12,898 bases of DNA from JBEKYD01 sp049509915 (GTDB lineage: Bacteria; Acidobacteriota; Terriglobia; Bryobacterales; Bryobacteraceae): positions 1-12,898 of the forward strand of contig JBEKZL010000221.1 in NCBI GenBank assembly GCA_049509915.1. The letters run 5' to 3'. The position numbers and the translations under genes are program-made. Each line of letters starts with the position of its first letter. The first letter of the stretch is position 1. A model generated the notes under the pieces. It saw only the letters and a program-made list of their open reading frames with translations. It did no database searches and had not been told where the DNA came from. Of the stretch, positions 1-7,148 are shown in pieces.

Positions 1-2696
1 AGCAGTTGGCCCAGGATATAGGCGAAAGACTCGCCGTAGAGCATGCCTTCCGGAGGCAAACCGCCGCTGGCGAGGCCGAAACCGGCCCCCGTGGGATTAT
101 TGGGAACGCCATAGGCCTGAGCGACCACCTCCGGGTCGCCCATCATGGCGAACTCCTCGTAGAGCCATGCGCCGGTCGCGTCGGCTATATAGCTGCGCAG
201 CGTGTTGCCAAGCGCGCCGGGGGCAACGGCCGCGCTCAACGGCGGATCGTCGGCGGGATCGAGAACCAGCGACATCATGGTCAGCAGACGGGCGTGAGCC
301 AGGTAGTAGTTGTTCGACGCCATTCGGTACGGAAGGTTGTTGGGCAGCAGCGCGAGACTGTTGACGAGGCCGGGCGTGCCGGGGTTATCGCCACCGGTAG
401 TCTCCGCCGTCAGGCAATCGCCGGCCCATGACAGAAAGACCTGCCGGATGGTGGCTTTGTCGGCGGCGCTGAGCACGGGGTAGATCCAATCCACAATCAG
501 GGGCCACTCATGGCCGCTGCCGCTGGCGCGGTTGTAAATCGCGAAGGCGGGGTCGCGGAATGGCAGGCCGGTCGCATGGCCCAGCGCCGCCTGGTTCATG
601 GCGTACATCAGCAGATTTCTGGCCGCCTGCGCATACTGGGCCCGATTGGCGGGGCTGGGATCGATGAGCGAATTCAACGCCAGGATGACGGCGTTTTCTT
701 CGCTCAGAATGCCGGTGTAGCCCTGAGTGTCGCCGAAATCGGGATAAGGATTGGCGGGCGCCGGACTGGTTGCGTTGAGCGCCGCGCCCGGAAACGCGAG
801 ACTGTAATTGCCGATCGCGGTCGATAGCGCACCGCTCTGTCCCTGGTAAGCCGGATTGCCGGCAACCGCCCAAGCCTGCAAATGGGGTAGATCCTGCGGC
901 GTAATCCACAGTCTCGGATGCGTCGTCACCGGGAATGGAACCGGTGCGGGCGCGAAGAAGCTGGCGGTGACCGTGGTATTCGCCTGCGGCATGGCGATGG
1001 TGGTGGCTGGCTGGTTGGGGTTGGCCAGACCTGGTCCGGTCCAGACCTGGAAGTATTGCCCGGCCGGAGGAGCGTTGGCGGAGATCGGCACAACCGCGCC
1101 GGCGGCGTAGTTGCCGCTGCCCGTGCCGTTAACAACGGTGAGGGTGTAAGTGGGCTGGCTGAAATCCGCCGTGACCGTGACGGGGGCGGCCGGCATGGTG
1201 AGGGTGGTCGTCGACGAGGCGGGGCTCGCGACCGTCGCGCCGGTCCAGCCGAGGAACGACTGTCCGGCGGGCGGAATATTCGCGACGATCGTGACGACCG
1301 CTCCCGCAACGTAGTTTCCGCTTCCCTGACCGCCTACAACGGTCAACGTATAGATGGGGCCGGCGGCGAAATTGGCCGTCACCGTAGTGTTGCCGGCCGG
1401 CATCGTCAAAGTGGTGGTGGTAGCGTTGGCGTTGGACACGCTGGCGCCCGTCCAGCCCGCGAACGATTCTCCCGCGGGAGGCGGGTTCGCGCCGATCGTC
1501 ACCGCCGTGCCGGCCGTGTAGGACCCGCCGCCGGTACCGTTCACGACCGTCAACGTATAAGTGGGCGGTCCAGACACCGGAACTGTCACCGCGTTACTGA
1601 TCTTCCCGGCACTATGTATCGTGAAGGTGGCGGACGCAGTCCCAGGCGCCGTATAGACGCTCGTGGTGAGAGTATTGGCCGAGGGCTGCTGAGTGACATA
1701 CTGTACGCCGCTGTCCCAAATGAGGGAACTCGAGGTGAAGCCGGTGCCGGTGATCGCGACCGCGATAGTTCCGGTGGGCAGCGGGTTCGGAGACACGGAA
1801 GCGATCGCCAGCCCGGCGGCCGCGGTGAACTGAGCCGTAACGGTGGTGTTGGCGGCCGGCATGGTCAGTGTGGTGGCGGAGGAGTTGGAGTTGGCCACGG
1901 CGGCCCCGGACCAGCTTTGGAATTGCTGCCCCGACGGCATAGTAGCGGCGATGTTCACGACCGTACCGGCGGCGTAGCTGCCGCTGCCCGTCCCGTTCAC
2001 GACAGTAAGAGCATATGTCGCCCCAGCGGCGCTGCCGACCGGCACAACAACCGCGTTGCTGATTGTCCCGGAGCCGTGTACCGTGAACGTGGCGGACGAC
2101 GTGCCAGGCGCGGTATAGACGCTGGTGGTGAGAGTATTGGGCGAGGGCCGCTGAGTCACATACTGCACGCCGCTGTCCCAGATGAGGGAACTCGAGGTGA
2201 AGCCGGTACCGGTGATCGTGACGCCAACGGTGCCGGTAGGCAGCGGATTCGGCGAAACGGAAGTAATCACCGGCGGCGGCGGCGCGATCGAGACATAGGC
2301 GCTAGCCGAGTATTTGCTGCCGTTGGTGCCCGTGGCTACCGCCGTAATCGACTGCGGATTCTGGGCCGGAATGGCGGTGGGCGCAGTGTACAGACCACCT
2401 GTCAGACCGGTCGAGATGGTGCCGGTGGCGGTACTGCCTCCCTGCACGGAAGCCACCTCCCACTTTAGGCTCGATATCGTAAAGCCATTAGCCGTGGCGG
2501 CGAACTGCAGCGTTCCGCCCACGGTGACGGATGGATTATTGGATGGCGTGATGCCCAGGCTCTGTGCGAATGCCAGCGAACCGCCGATCGACAGGAGGGT
2601 GACTAACGGCCACCGGCGAAACAAGCTGGTTGACTGAGAAGGTGTGACATGCGCCCTGGCCGCGATGCCTGTAACTACGTTCTTGGTGTGCTCCAT
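1..2696 (-). CDS. Large exported TIG/InlB-repeat protein with C-terminal alpha-barrel-like enzyme domain (3' end outside window)
   Basis: The reading frame is open from the ATG at 2696 to the left edge (898 codons), so the C-terminus is missing. Residues 1-44 form a signal peptide with a long n-region, a hydrophobic stretch PLVTLLSIGGSLAFA and probable cleavage after AFA. Residues 48-138 look like a bacterial Ig-like domain. Two IPT/TIG domains follow (about 142-222 and 299-375, each with SVSPNPLPTGT). Four InlB-type repeats lie at about 227-291, 379-443, 448-512 and 517-581, each with a core like YTLTVVNGTGSGNY, then F-x-x-W-x-G and TLTMPA. From residue 593 (HPRLWIT) an all-helical domain begins, with WPLIVDWIYPVLSAADKATI and MASNNYYLAHARLLTMMSLV. 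The HPRLW start and W/Y-rich helices resemble (alpha/alpha)-barrel polysaccharide lyases of the heparinase II/III kind; this is inference and no catalytic residue can be assigned. The start is fixed by a strong GGAGG. The protein is probably secreted, with the repeats as a stalk or glycan-binding arm. Confidence 0.85.
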   Translation of the reverse strand, partial: MEHTKNVVTGIAARAHVTPSQSTSLFRRWPLVTLLSIGGSLAFAQSLGITPSNNPSVTVGGTLQFAATANGFTISSLKWEVASVQGGSTATGTISTGLTGGLYTAPTAIPAQNPQSITAVATGTNGSKYSASAYVSIAPPPPVITSVSPNPLPTGTVGVTITGTGFTSSSLIWDSGVQYVTQRPSPNTLTTSVYTAPGTSSATFTVHGSGTISNAVVVPVGSAAGATYALTVVNGTGSGSYAAGTVVNIAATMPSGQQFQSWSGAAVANSNSSATTLTMPAANTTVTAQFTAAAGLAIASVSPNPLPTGTIAVAITGTGFTSSSLIWDSGVQYVTQQPSANTLTTSVYTAPGTASATFTIHSAGKISNAVTVPVSGPPTYTLTVVNGTGGGSYTAGTAVTIGANPPPAGESFAGWTGASVSNANATTTTLTMPAGNTTVTANFAAGPIYTLTVVGGQGSGNYVAGAVVTIVANIPPAGQSFLGWTGATVASPASSTTTLTMPAAPVTVTADFSQPTYTLTVVNGTGSGNYAAGAVVPISANAPPAGQYFQVWTGPGLANPNQPATTIAMPQANTTVTASFFAPAPVPFPVTTHPRLWITPQDLPHLQAWAVAGNPAYQGQSGALSTAIGNYSLAFPGAALNATSPAPANPYPDFGDTQGYTGILSEENAVILALNSLIDPSPANRAQYAQAARNLLMYAMNQAALGHATGLPFRDPAFAIYNRASGSGHEWPLIVDWIYPVLSAADKATIRQVFLSWAGDCLTAETTGGDNPGTPGLVNSLALLPNNLPYRMASNNYYLAHARLLTMMSLVLDPADDPPLSAAVAPGALGNTLRSYIADATGAWLYEEFAMMGDPEVVAQAYGVPNNPTGAGFGLASGGLPPEGMLYGESFAYILGQL
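1362..2258 (-). repeat. Tandem duplication of a TIG + InlB-type repeat module (two copies, about 459 bp period)
   Basis: Copy 1 covers 1821-2258 (residues 147-292) and copy 2 covers 1362-1799 (residues 300-445) of the large repeat protein. The proteins align almost without gaps, and the stretch FTSSSLIWDSGVQYVTQ is identical in both. At DNA level the stretch around GATGAGGGAACTCGAGGTGA is also nearly unchanged, which points to a fairly recent internal duplication or ongoing gene conversion. Two further InlB-type repeats without TIG partners follow at 1161-1355 and 954-1148. Confidence 0.8.
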
Positions 2697-2702
2697 TTTT
2701 GT

Positions 2703-2707
2703 CCTCC
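2703..2707 (-). promoter_or_regulatory. Shine-Dalgarno GGAGG of the TIG/InlB protein
   Basis: Read on the minus strand, GGAGG sits six bases before the ATG at 2696. This settles the start codon of the large repeat protein and shows that the minus strand, not the long open frame on the opposite strand, is coding here. Confidence 0.8.
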
Positions 2708-2871
2708 GTCCCGCGGCTTTAATTATCCGCTGTCGAACGGCTCGGCGACAGAGATATTCGCGAGACGGCTCCGTTTTAGGGTCATAAAAGGGAATGTCTG
2801 CGATTCCTGCCCTACGCGGATTTCCGTTGTGGTCCCTTGAGCTAACTGGTACTAGAGTTGCCGCCCGGGGA

Positions 2872-2877
2872 ATTATA
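2872..2877 (-). promoter_or_regulatory. Candidate -10 box (TATAAT) upstream of the TIG/InlB gene
   Basis: A perfect TATAAT lies on the minus strand in the 234 bp gap between the sugar porter stop and the TIG/InlB gene. No convincing -35 hexamer stands at the usual spacing. If used, it would give an untranslated leader of roughly 170 bases. The AT-rich hexamer is conspicuous in this GC-rich sequence, but its function is inferred. Confidence 0.35.
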
Positions 2878-2930
2878 AGAATATGCCGGAGCTGAAGCCA
2901 GACCACTTATGCCGGCTGGGCGGAGGTCTC

Positions 2931-4316
2931 TCAAACTCCCGCGTATTCCCGTTCGATTTCTTCCAGCGTTTTGCCTTTGGTCTCGGAGACTTTGAGCAGC
3001 ACGAAGACGAAGCCCGCGAGGCAAATCCCCGCGTACAGCCAGAAGGTTCTGGCCGGGCCCAACGCCCGATTCAGAATCGGGAATGTGAAGGTGAGCACGA
3101 AACAGGCGATCCAGAGCGCGGAAACCGAAATCGAGACGGCGGCGCCTCGAATGCGGTTCGGGAAGATCTCTGAAATCAGCACCCAGGTCACCGGCGCCAG
3201 CGACATGCCGTAACAGCCGATCGTCGCCAAGGTGCAGATCAGCACGGGCAGGCCTTTCAATCCGAAGAAGTAAGAGAACCCGAGCAGGGTATGGCAAAGG
3301 GCAATGCCGCCGCACCCGGCCAGCATCAGCACGCGCCGGCCCAAACGGTCCACGAAGGCCAGCGCCACAAAGGTGAACACCAGGTTGATGGCGCCGGTGA
3401 CGACGATGTTGAACATGATGTCGCTCACGCCATAGCCCGCGTTGCGGTAGATTTCTTCGGCGTAGTTGAAGATGACGTTGATGCCGCTCCATTGCTGCAA
3501 CACCGCCAGGAAAACGCCGATGCCGAGCAGCTTGACGACGCCGGGGGTCAGCAGCTCGGCCCAGCGGCTGCCGGTCTGGTGCGCTTCGGCGGCCAGCACT
3601 TCGGTCAGCTCCCGATCGGCATATTCGCCGCCACCGATGCACTCGAGCGTCCGGCGCGCCCGCTCCTTCCGTCCGCGCGTCGCCAGCCATCGCGGGCTTT
3701 CCGGAATCGCCAGCGCACCGGCCAGGAAAACCACCGCGGGGACAGCCACCGCGGTGAACATCCAGCGCCAGCCGAACTGCCCGTTCCAGGATTGCCGGAT
3801 CATTTCCGCGGTGGCTCCGGCATCGACCGGCCGGGCGATGATCCAGTTAACGATCTGCGCCGACAGAATGCCCACGACGATGGTCATCTGGTTCATGGCC
3901 ACCATGCGGCCCCGCCACGGCGCCGGGCTGATTTCGGCGATATACACAGGCGAGACATTGGAAGCGATGCCGATGGCAACGCCACCGGCGATCCTCCACA
4001 CCACGAAGCCGGTGAAGGTTTGCGCCCAACCCGTCGCCACCGATGAAACCGCGAACAACAGCGCCGCTCCGATCAGCAGTTTCTTTCGCCCGAACCGGTC
4101 CGCGCCCGCTCCCGACAATATGGAGCCGGCCAGGCAACCAAGCAGCGCGCAACTGTTGGCCCAGCCGACGACCTGCTCCGATTCGAGGCGGAAGAACTTT
4201 TCGTAAAAAGGCTTGGCGCCGCCGATGACTACCCAATCGTAGCCAAACAGCAGGCCGCCCAGCGCCGCCACCGTGGCCAGCAGCCAGACGTAGCGGGCAT
4301 GATAATGTTCGTGCAT
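2931..4316 (-). CDS. MFS sugar porter (SP family, XylE/GLUT-like)
   Basis: This 461-residue inner-membrane transporter has twelve predicted transmembrane segments. The family signatures appear in order: GGLLFGYD in TM1 (residues 20-27), ADRFGRKK in loop 2-3 (72-79), PVYIAEISP and WRGR in loop 4-5 (123-137), PESPRW (205-210), QQWSGIN in TM7 (274-280), DRLGRR in loop 8-9 (323-328), PVTWVLISEIFP in TM10 (375-386) and SETKGKTLEE at the end (444-453). Gln154, Gln274/Gln275, Asn280 and Trp378 match positions known to contact sugar in XylE, so it should bind a monosaccharide and be proton-coupled. The exact sugar is unknown; its place opposite fucU suggests fucose or a related product, although known FucP permeases belong to a different MFS family. 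A GGGGGA run lies just before the ATG. It is transcribed divergently from fucU and the DUF5054 gene. Confidence 0.93.
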   Translation of the reverse strand: MHEHYHARYVWLLATVAALGGLLFGYDWVVIGGAKPFYEKFFRLESEQVVGWANSCALLGCLAGSILSGAGADRFGRKKLLIGAALLFAVSSVATGWAQTFTGFVVWRIAGGVAIGIASNVSPVYIAEISPAPWRGRMVAMNQMTIVVGILSAQIVNWIIARPVDAGATAEMIRQSWNGQFGWRWMFTAVAVPAVVFLAGALAIPESPRWLATRGRKERARRTLECIGGGEYADRELTEVLAAEAHQTGSRWAELLTPGVVKLLGIGVFLAVLQQWSGINVIFNYAEEIYRNAGYGVSDIMFNIVVTGAINLVFTFVALAFVDRLGRRVLMLAGCGGIALCHTLLGFSYFFGLKGLPVLICTLATIGCYGMSLAPVTWVLISEIFPNRIRGAAVSISVSALWIACFVLTFTFPILNRALGPARTFWLYAGICLAGFVFVLLKVSETKGKTLEEIEREYAGV

Positions 4317-4327
4317 GTTCCCCCAAT

Positions 4328-4354
4328 GCTAACTCACCGCAGTCGTGTGTTAGC
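4328..4354. promoter_or_regulatory. Inverted repeat GCTAAC-N15-GTTAGC in the divergent control region (possible operator)
   Basis: The 168 bp between the sugar porter start (4316) and the fucU start (4485) must hold both promoters. It contains perfect six-base inverted half-sites at 4328-4333 and 4349-4354, 21 bp from start to start, about two helical turns, as expected for a dimeric repressor. The site lies next to the porter start. A TTGACG (4416-4421) could be a -35 element toward fucU, but I see no good -10 at the right distance. A six-base match can arise by chance. Confidence 0.35.
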
Positions 4355-4484
4355 GTAATGGTGGCGAACGCCAGAGGCCGAACTCAGACCATGGAAATTG
4401 CGGGAGCCGGATGTGTTGACGGTTTCCGCGCGGCCGGCAGCGGTGTGGCTGGAGCAGTGACGAACTTAATATCGAGAGGAACCA

Positions 4485-4916
4485 ATGCTGAAGAATCTGG
4501 ACCCTATTCTGAGCCCGGAGTTGCTGATGGTGCTCGCCGCCATGGGTCATGGCGATGAGGTAGCAATCGTGGACGCGAATTACCCGGCGGTGACCATGGC
4601 GCGCAGGCTGGTGCGGCTGGACGCGGTGGGCGCGACGCGCGTGCTCGAAGCGGTGCTGAGCCTGCTGCCGCTGGATGAGTTCGTCGAGTCGCCGGTCGCC
4701 GTGATGCAGGTGGTGGGCGAGCCGGACACGGTCCCGGAGACGGTGCGGGAATTCCAGCAGGCGGTGGATCGCGCCGAGGCGAAGCGAATCAAGATCACTG
4801 CCATCGAGAGGTTCGATTTCTACGAACGGTCGCGCGCCGCCTTCGCCATTGTCGTCACCGGCGAAACGCGGCTCTATGGCAATGTACTGTTGAAAAAGGG
4901 CGTCATTCGCCCGTAG
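4485..4916 (+). CDS. fucU: L-fucose mutarotase (RbsD/FucU family)
   Basis: This 143-residue cytoplasmic enzyme interconverts alpha- and beta-L-fucose (FucU also handles ribose in some species), feeding the anomer used by fucose catabolism. The sequence follows E. coli FucU through its whole length: LSPELLMVLAAMGHGDE near the start with the catalytic His22, DANYPA, the RFDFYERS motif with the conserved Tyr, FAIVVTGE, and the terminal YGNVLLKKGV. These end motifs distinguish FucU from RbsD. The length is normal for the family. An AGAGGA lies about six bases before the ATG. The next gene starts 9 bp after the stop, so the two are almost certainly co-transcribed. No fucose isomerase, kinase or aldolase is in the window. 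Confidence 0.93.
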   Translation: MLKNLDPILSPELLMVLAAMGHGDEVAIVDANYPAVTMARRLVRLDAVGATRVLEAVLSLLPLDEFVESPVAVMQVVGEPDTVPETVREFQQAVDRAEAKRIKITAIERFDFYERSRAAFAIVVTGETRLYGNVLLKKGVIRP

Positions 4917-4925
4917 GTTGCAATC

Positions 4926-7013
4926 ATGCGACGCCGAACGTTCTGCACCAATCTTGCTGCTGCCTCCCTTGGAACGTTGCTTCCGGGAGCCGTGCGTGCC
5001 TTCCAGGAACCTGAACCGGGGCCTCCGGATAATGACGTCAAGCGTGTCCTGGTGATGTTCAAGTGTCACCTGGATGTGGGATTCATCGATACCCAGGCTA
5101 ACGTAGTGCGCAAGTATTTCGACGAATACTTCCCACGGGCCATCGAAACCGCGGCCGGGATGCGGCAGGCGGGCGGCGACCGGTACGTCTGGACCACCGG
5201 CTCGTGGCTGGCTCACGAGTACCTCGACAAGGCCGCCGCCGGGCCGCGCCAGCGCATGGAGCAGGCCATTGCGGATGGCGACATCGCCTGGCACGCGCTG
5301 CCGTTCTCCTGGCAGACCGAGCTGATGGACCAATCGATGATCGCCGCGGCTTTAGGACTGGCCGGCGCGCTCGACCGCCGTTTCGGACGCACCACCACGG
5401 GAGCGAAAATGACCGACGTGCCCGGGCATACGCGCGCCATTGTCGGGCCGCTGGCTGAGCACGGCATCAAGCTGCTCGACATCGGCGTGAACGCGGCCAG
5501 TACACCGCCCGACGTGCCGCCGCTGTTCGCCTGGAACTCCCAGGGCCGGTCGCTAATCATGATGTACCACCATCACGATTACGGCGGCGTGGTGAAGGTG
5601 CCGGGGTCGGATCTCGCCATCGATATCGAGGTTCGCGGCGATAACAGCGGTCCGCATTCGCTCGACGAAATTCACGAAATCTACGCCGGGTTGCGGAAGC
5701 GCTTCCCCAATGCCCAGGTGGCCGCGTCCAATCTATCCGCCATTGCCGATGCGATCGAGCCCTATCGCGGCGGCTTGCCGGTAGTGACCGAGGAGATCGG
5801 CGATACCTGGATTTATGGCGCTTCCAGCGACCCGGTCAAGCTGGCCCGTTACCGGGAAATCGCCCGGCTTCGCAACCAGTGGATTGCGAAACGGAAATTG
5901 CAGGCGGGCGACGCTATCGATCTGGCATTCCTGAGCCGCTTTCTGCTGGAAGTGGAGCACACCTGGGGCACCGATACCAAGACCTGGCTCGATTTCGACC
6001 ACTACACGCCGGCGGACCTGGCTAAAATGCTCGATCAGCCCAAGTACAAAGTAGTGCGGCACAGTTGGGACGAGAAACGCCAGGACCTGACCGACGCGAT
6101 AGCGAGCTTGCCCGCGGCGCTGCGGAGCCAGGCTGCCGCGCGGGTGGCTGGCCTCAAGCCCGTGGTTCCCGCGATGGCGGGATTGCAGACGCATGCGCCG
6201 GCCGAGCCGATCGAGACCAGCCATTTTACGATCGCGCTCGATCCCGCAACCGGCGCCATCCGAAGCCTGCGCAGCAAGGCAACCGGGCGCGATTGGGCCG
6301 CACCCAGCCAGCCGCTCGCCCTGTTTTCTTATCAGACGCTCTCGAAGGCCGATTACGACCGCTTCTTCAAGGAATATCTGAAGAGCGATGCCGATTGGGC
6401 GCCCAAGGACTTCGGCAAACCGAACATCGAACGATTCGGCGCCGAGAGCCGCACCTGGCTGCCGTCAATTTCCGAATGCCGGCACGGCGCCGGCGCGGCC
6501 GGTCACCGGATCGTGGCGCAACTCAAGATTGGCGATGCCGCGGCCGAGAAGGCGGGGCGGGTCGCCTGGCCGAAACGGATGGTTCTGGAGCTGACACTGC
6601 CCGACGCCGAGCCGGTCGTCGAGATTAACTTCTCCTGGTTCGGCAAGGCGTCGAACCGAATGCCCGAGGCGCTCTGGCTCAGCTTCCAGCCTTCGGCTTC
6701 CGATCCGCGCGGCTGGGTGCTGGATAAGTCCGGCGTGCCGCTTTCCCCGTTCGATGTGGTAACCGGAGGCAACCGCGCCATGCACGCTGTCCTGGGAGGA
6801 GTGCGCTACCAGGGACCCGAAGGCAGATTCGCCATCGAAACCCTGGACGCACCGGTGGTCGCCCTGGGCGAGAAACTGCCAGTGTATTTTTCCCGGGACC
6901 AGCCCGCCCTCGAACGGGGTCTGCATTTCAACCTTTACAACAACGGCTGGGGAACCAATTACATCCAGTGGTTCGGCGAAGACATGCGCTTCCGCTTCCG
7001 GCTGCGCGGGTGA
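4926..7013 (+). CDS. Exported DUF5054 protein, GH38-like putative glycosidase
   Basis: This 695-residue protein begins with a probable Tat signal: MRRRTF, a hydrophobic stretch, then cleavage after GAVRA at about 25. The rest resembles the DUF5054 family: KCHLDVGFID (46-55), WHALPF then TELMD (122-135), AKMTDVPGHTR (160-170), IGVNAASTPPDVPPLF (186-201), SSDPVKLARYR (300-310) and LEVEHTWGTDTKTWLD (341-356). The HLD pair (His48, Asp50) and D-V-P-G-H (Asp164) correspond in spacing and setting to the zinc ligands and nucleophile of GH38 alpha-mannosidases (H-x-D and D-x-F-G-H), so a metal-dependent glycosidase is a reasonable inference; the activity is not proven. The C-terminal half (about 400-695) looks like beta-sandwich domains. 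It is translationally linked to fucU, 9 bp downstream with only a weak AGG, which suggests the product is a sugar FucU handles. Confidence 0.88.
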   Translation: MRRRTFCTNLAAASLGTLLPGAVRAFQEPEPGPPDNDVKRVLVMFKCHLDVGFIDTQANVVRKYFDEYFPRAIETAAGMRQAGGDRYVWTTGSWLAHEYLDKAAAGPRQRMEQAIADGDIAWHALPFSWQTELMDQSMIAAALGLAGALDRRFGRTTTGAKMTDVPGHTRAIVGPLAEHGIKLLDIGVNAASTPPDVPPLFAWNSQGRSLIMMYHHHDYGGVVKVPGSDLAIDIEVRGDNSGPHSLDEIHEIYAGLRKRFPNAQVAASNLSAIADAIEPYRGGLPVVTEEIGDTWIYGASSDPVKLARYREIARLRNQWIAKRKLQAGDAIDLAFLSRFLLEVEHTWGTDTKTWLDFDHYTPADLAKMLDQPKYKVVRHSWDEKRQDLTDAIASLPAALRSQAAARVAGLKPVVPAMAGLQTHAPAEPIETSHFTIALDPATGAIRSLRSKATGRDWAAPSQPLALFSYQTLSKADYDRFFKEYLKSDADWAPKDFGKPNIERFGAESRTWLPSISECRHGAGAAGHRIVAQLKIGDAAAEKAGRVAWPKRMVLELTLPDAEPVVEINFSWFGKASNRMPEALWLSFQPSASDPRGWVLDKSGVPLSPFDVVTGGNRAMHAVLGGVRYQGPEGRFAIETLDAPVVALGEKLPVYFSRDQPALERGLHFNLYNNGWGTNYIQWFGEDMRFRFRLRG

Positions 7014-7047
7014 AGCACTTACCCTCGGAATTACAGTGAGGTATTCG

Positions 7048-7125
7048 GTGGGACAGGCCTCCCGGCCTGTCGTAGCCGCGAAGCGGCTCCTTCGAGCCGG
7101 CGACAGGCCGGGAGGCCTGTCCCAC
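7048..7125. repeat. REP-like double palindrome between convergent genes, possible bidirectional terminator
   Basis: Two perfectly complementary 25-base arms (7048-7072 and 7101-7125) enclose a 28-base centre. Each arm is itself a hairpin: GACAGGCC, a four-base loop (TCCC or its complement) and GGCCTGTC. The centre holds two mutually exclusive small hairpins: AGCCGC-GAA-GCGGCT (7074-7088) and CGGCTC-CTTC-GAGCCG (7084-7099). The element lies 34 bp after the DUF5054 stop and 23 bp before the stop of the convergent cyclase-like gene. The form matches paired, inverted REP sequences (BIME). It could also act as a two-way terminator, although no T-run follows. Confidence 0.8.
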
Positions 7126-7148
7126 TCTGCAGCATAATAGGTCTTGCG

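Noticed and set aside
918..2468. Long open frame on the plus strand (516 codons)
   Set aside because: It is Arg/Gly-rich low-complexity translation opposite the TIG/InlB repeats. The minus strand has a strong ribosome site, signal peptide and recognisable domains over the same bases.
2697..2871. Riboswitch in the long leader of the TIG/InlB gene
   Set aside because: Some short complementary pieces exist (AACGG with CCGTT), but I could not match any known riboswitch core, and the leader itself depends on an unproven promoter.
4350..5333. Minus-strand open frame opposite fucU and the DUF5054 start
   Set aside because: Its composition is typical of an antisense shadow in GC-rich DNA, with no recognisable domain, and the opposite strand has clear family matches.
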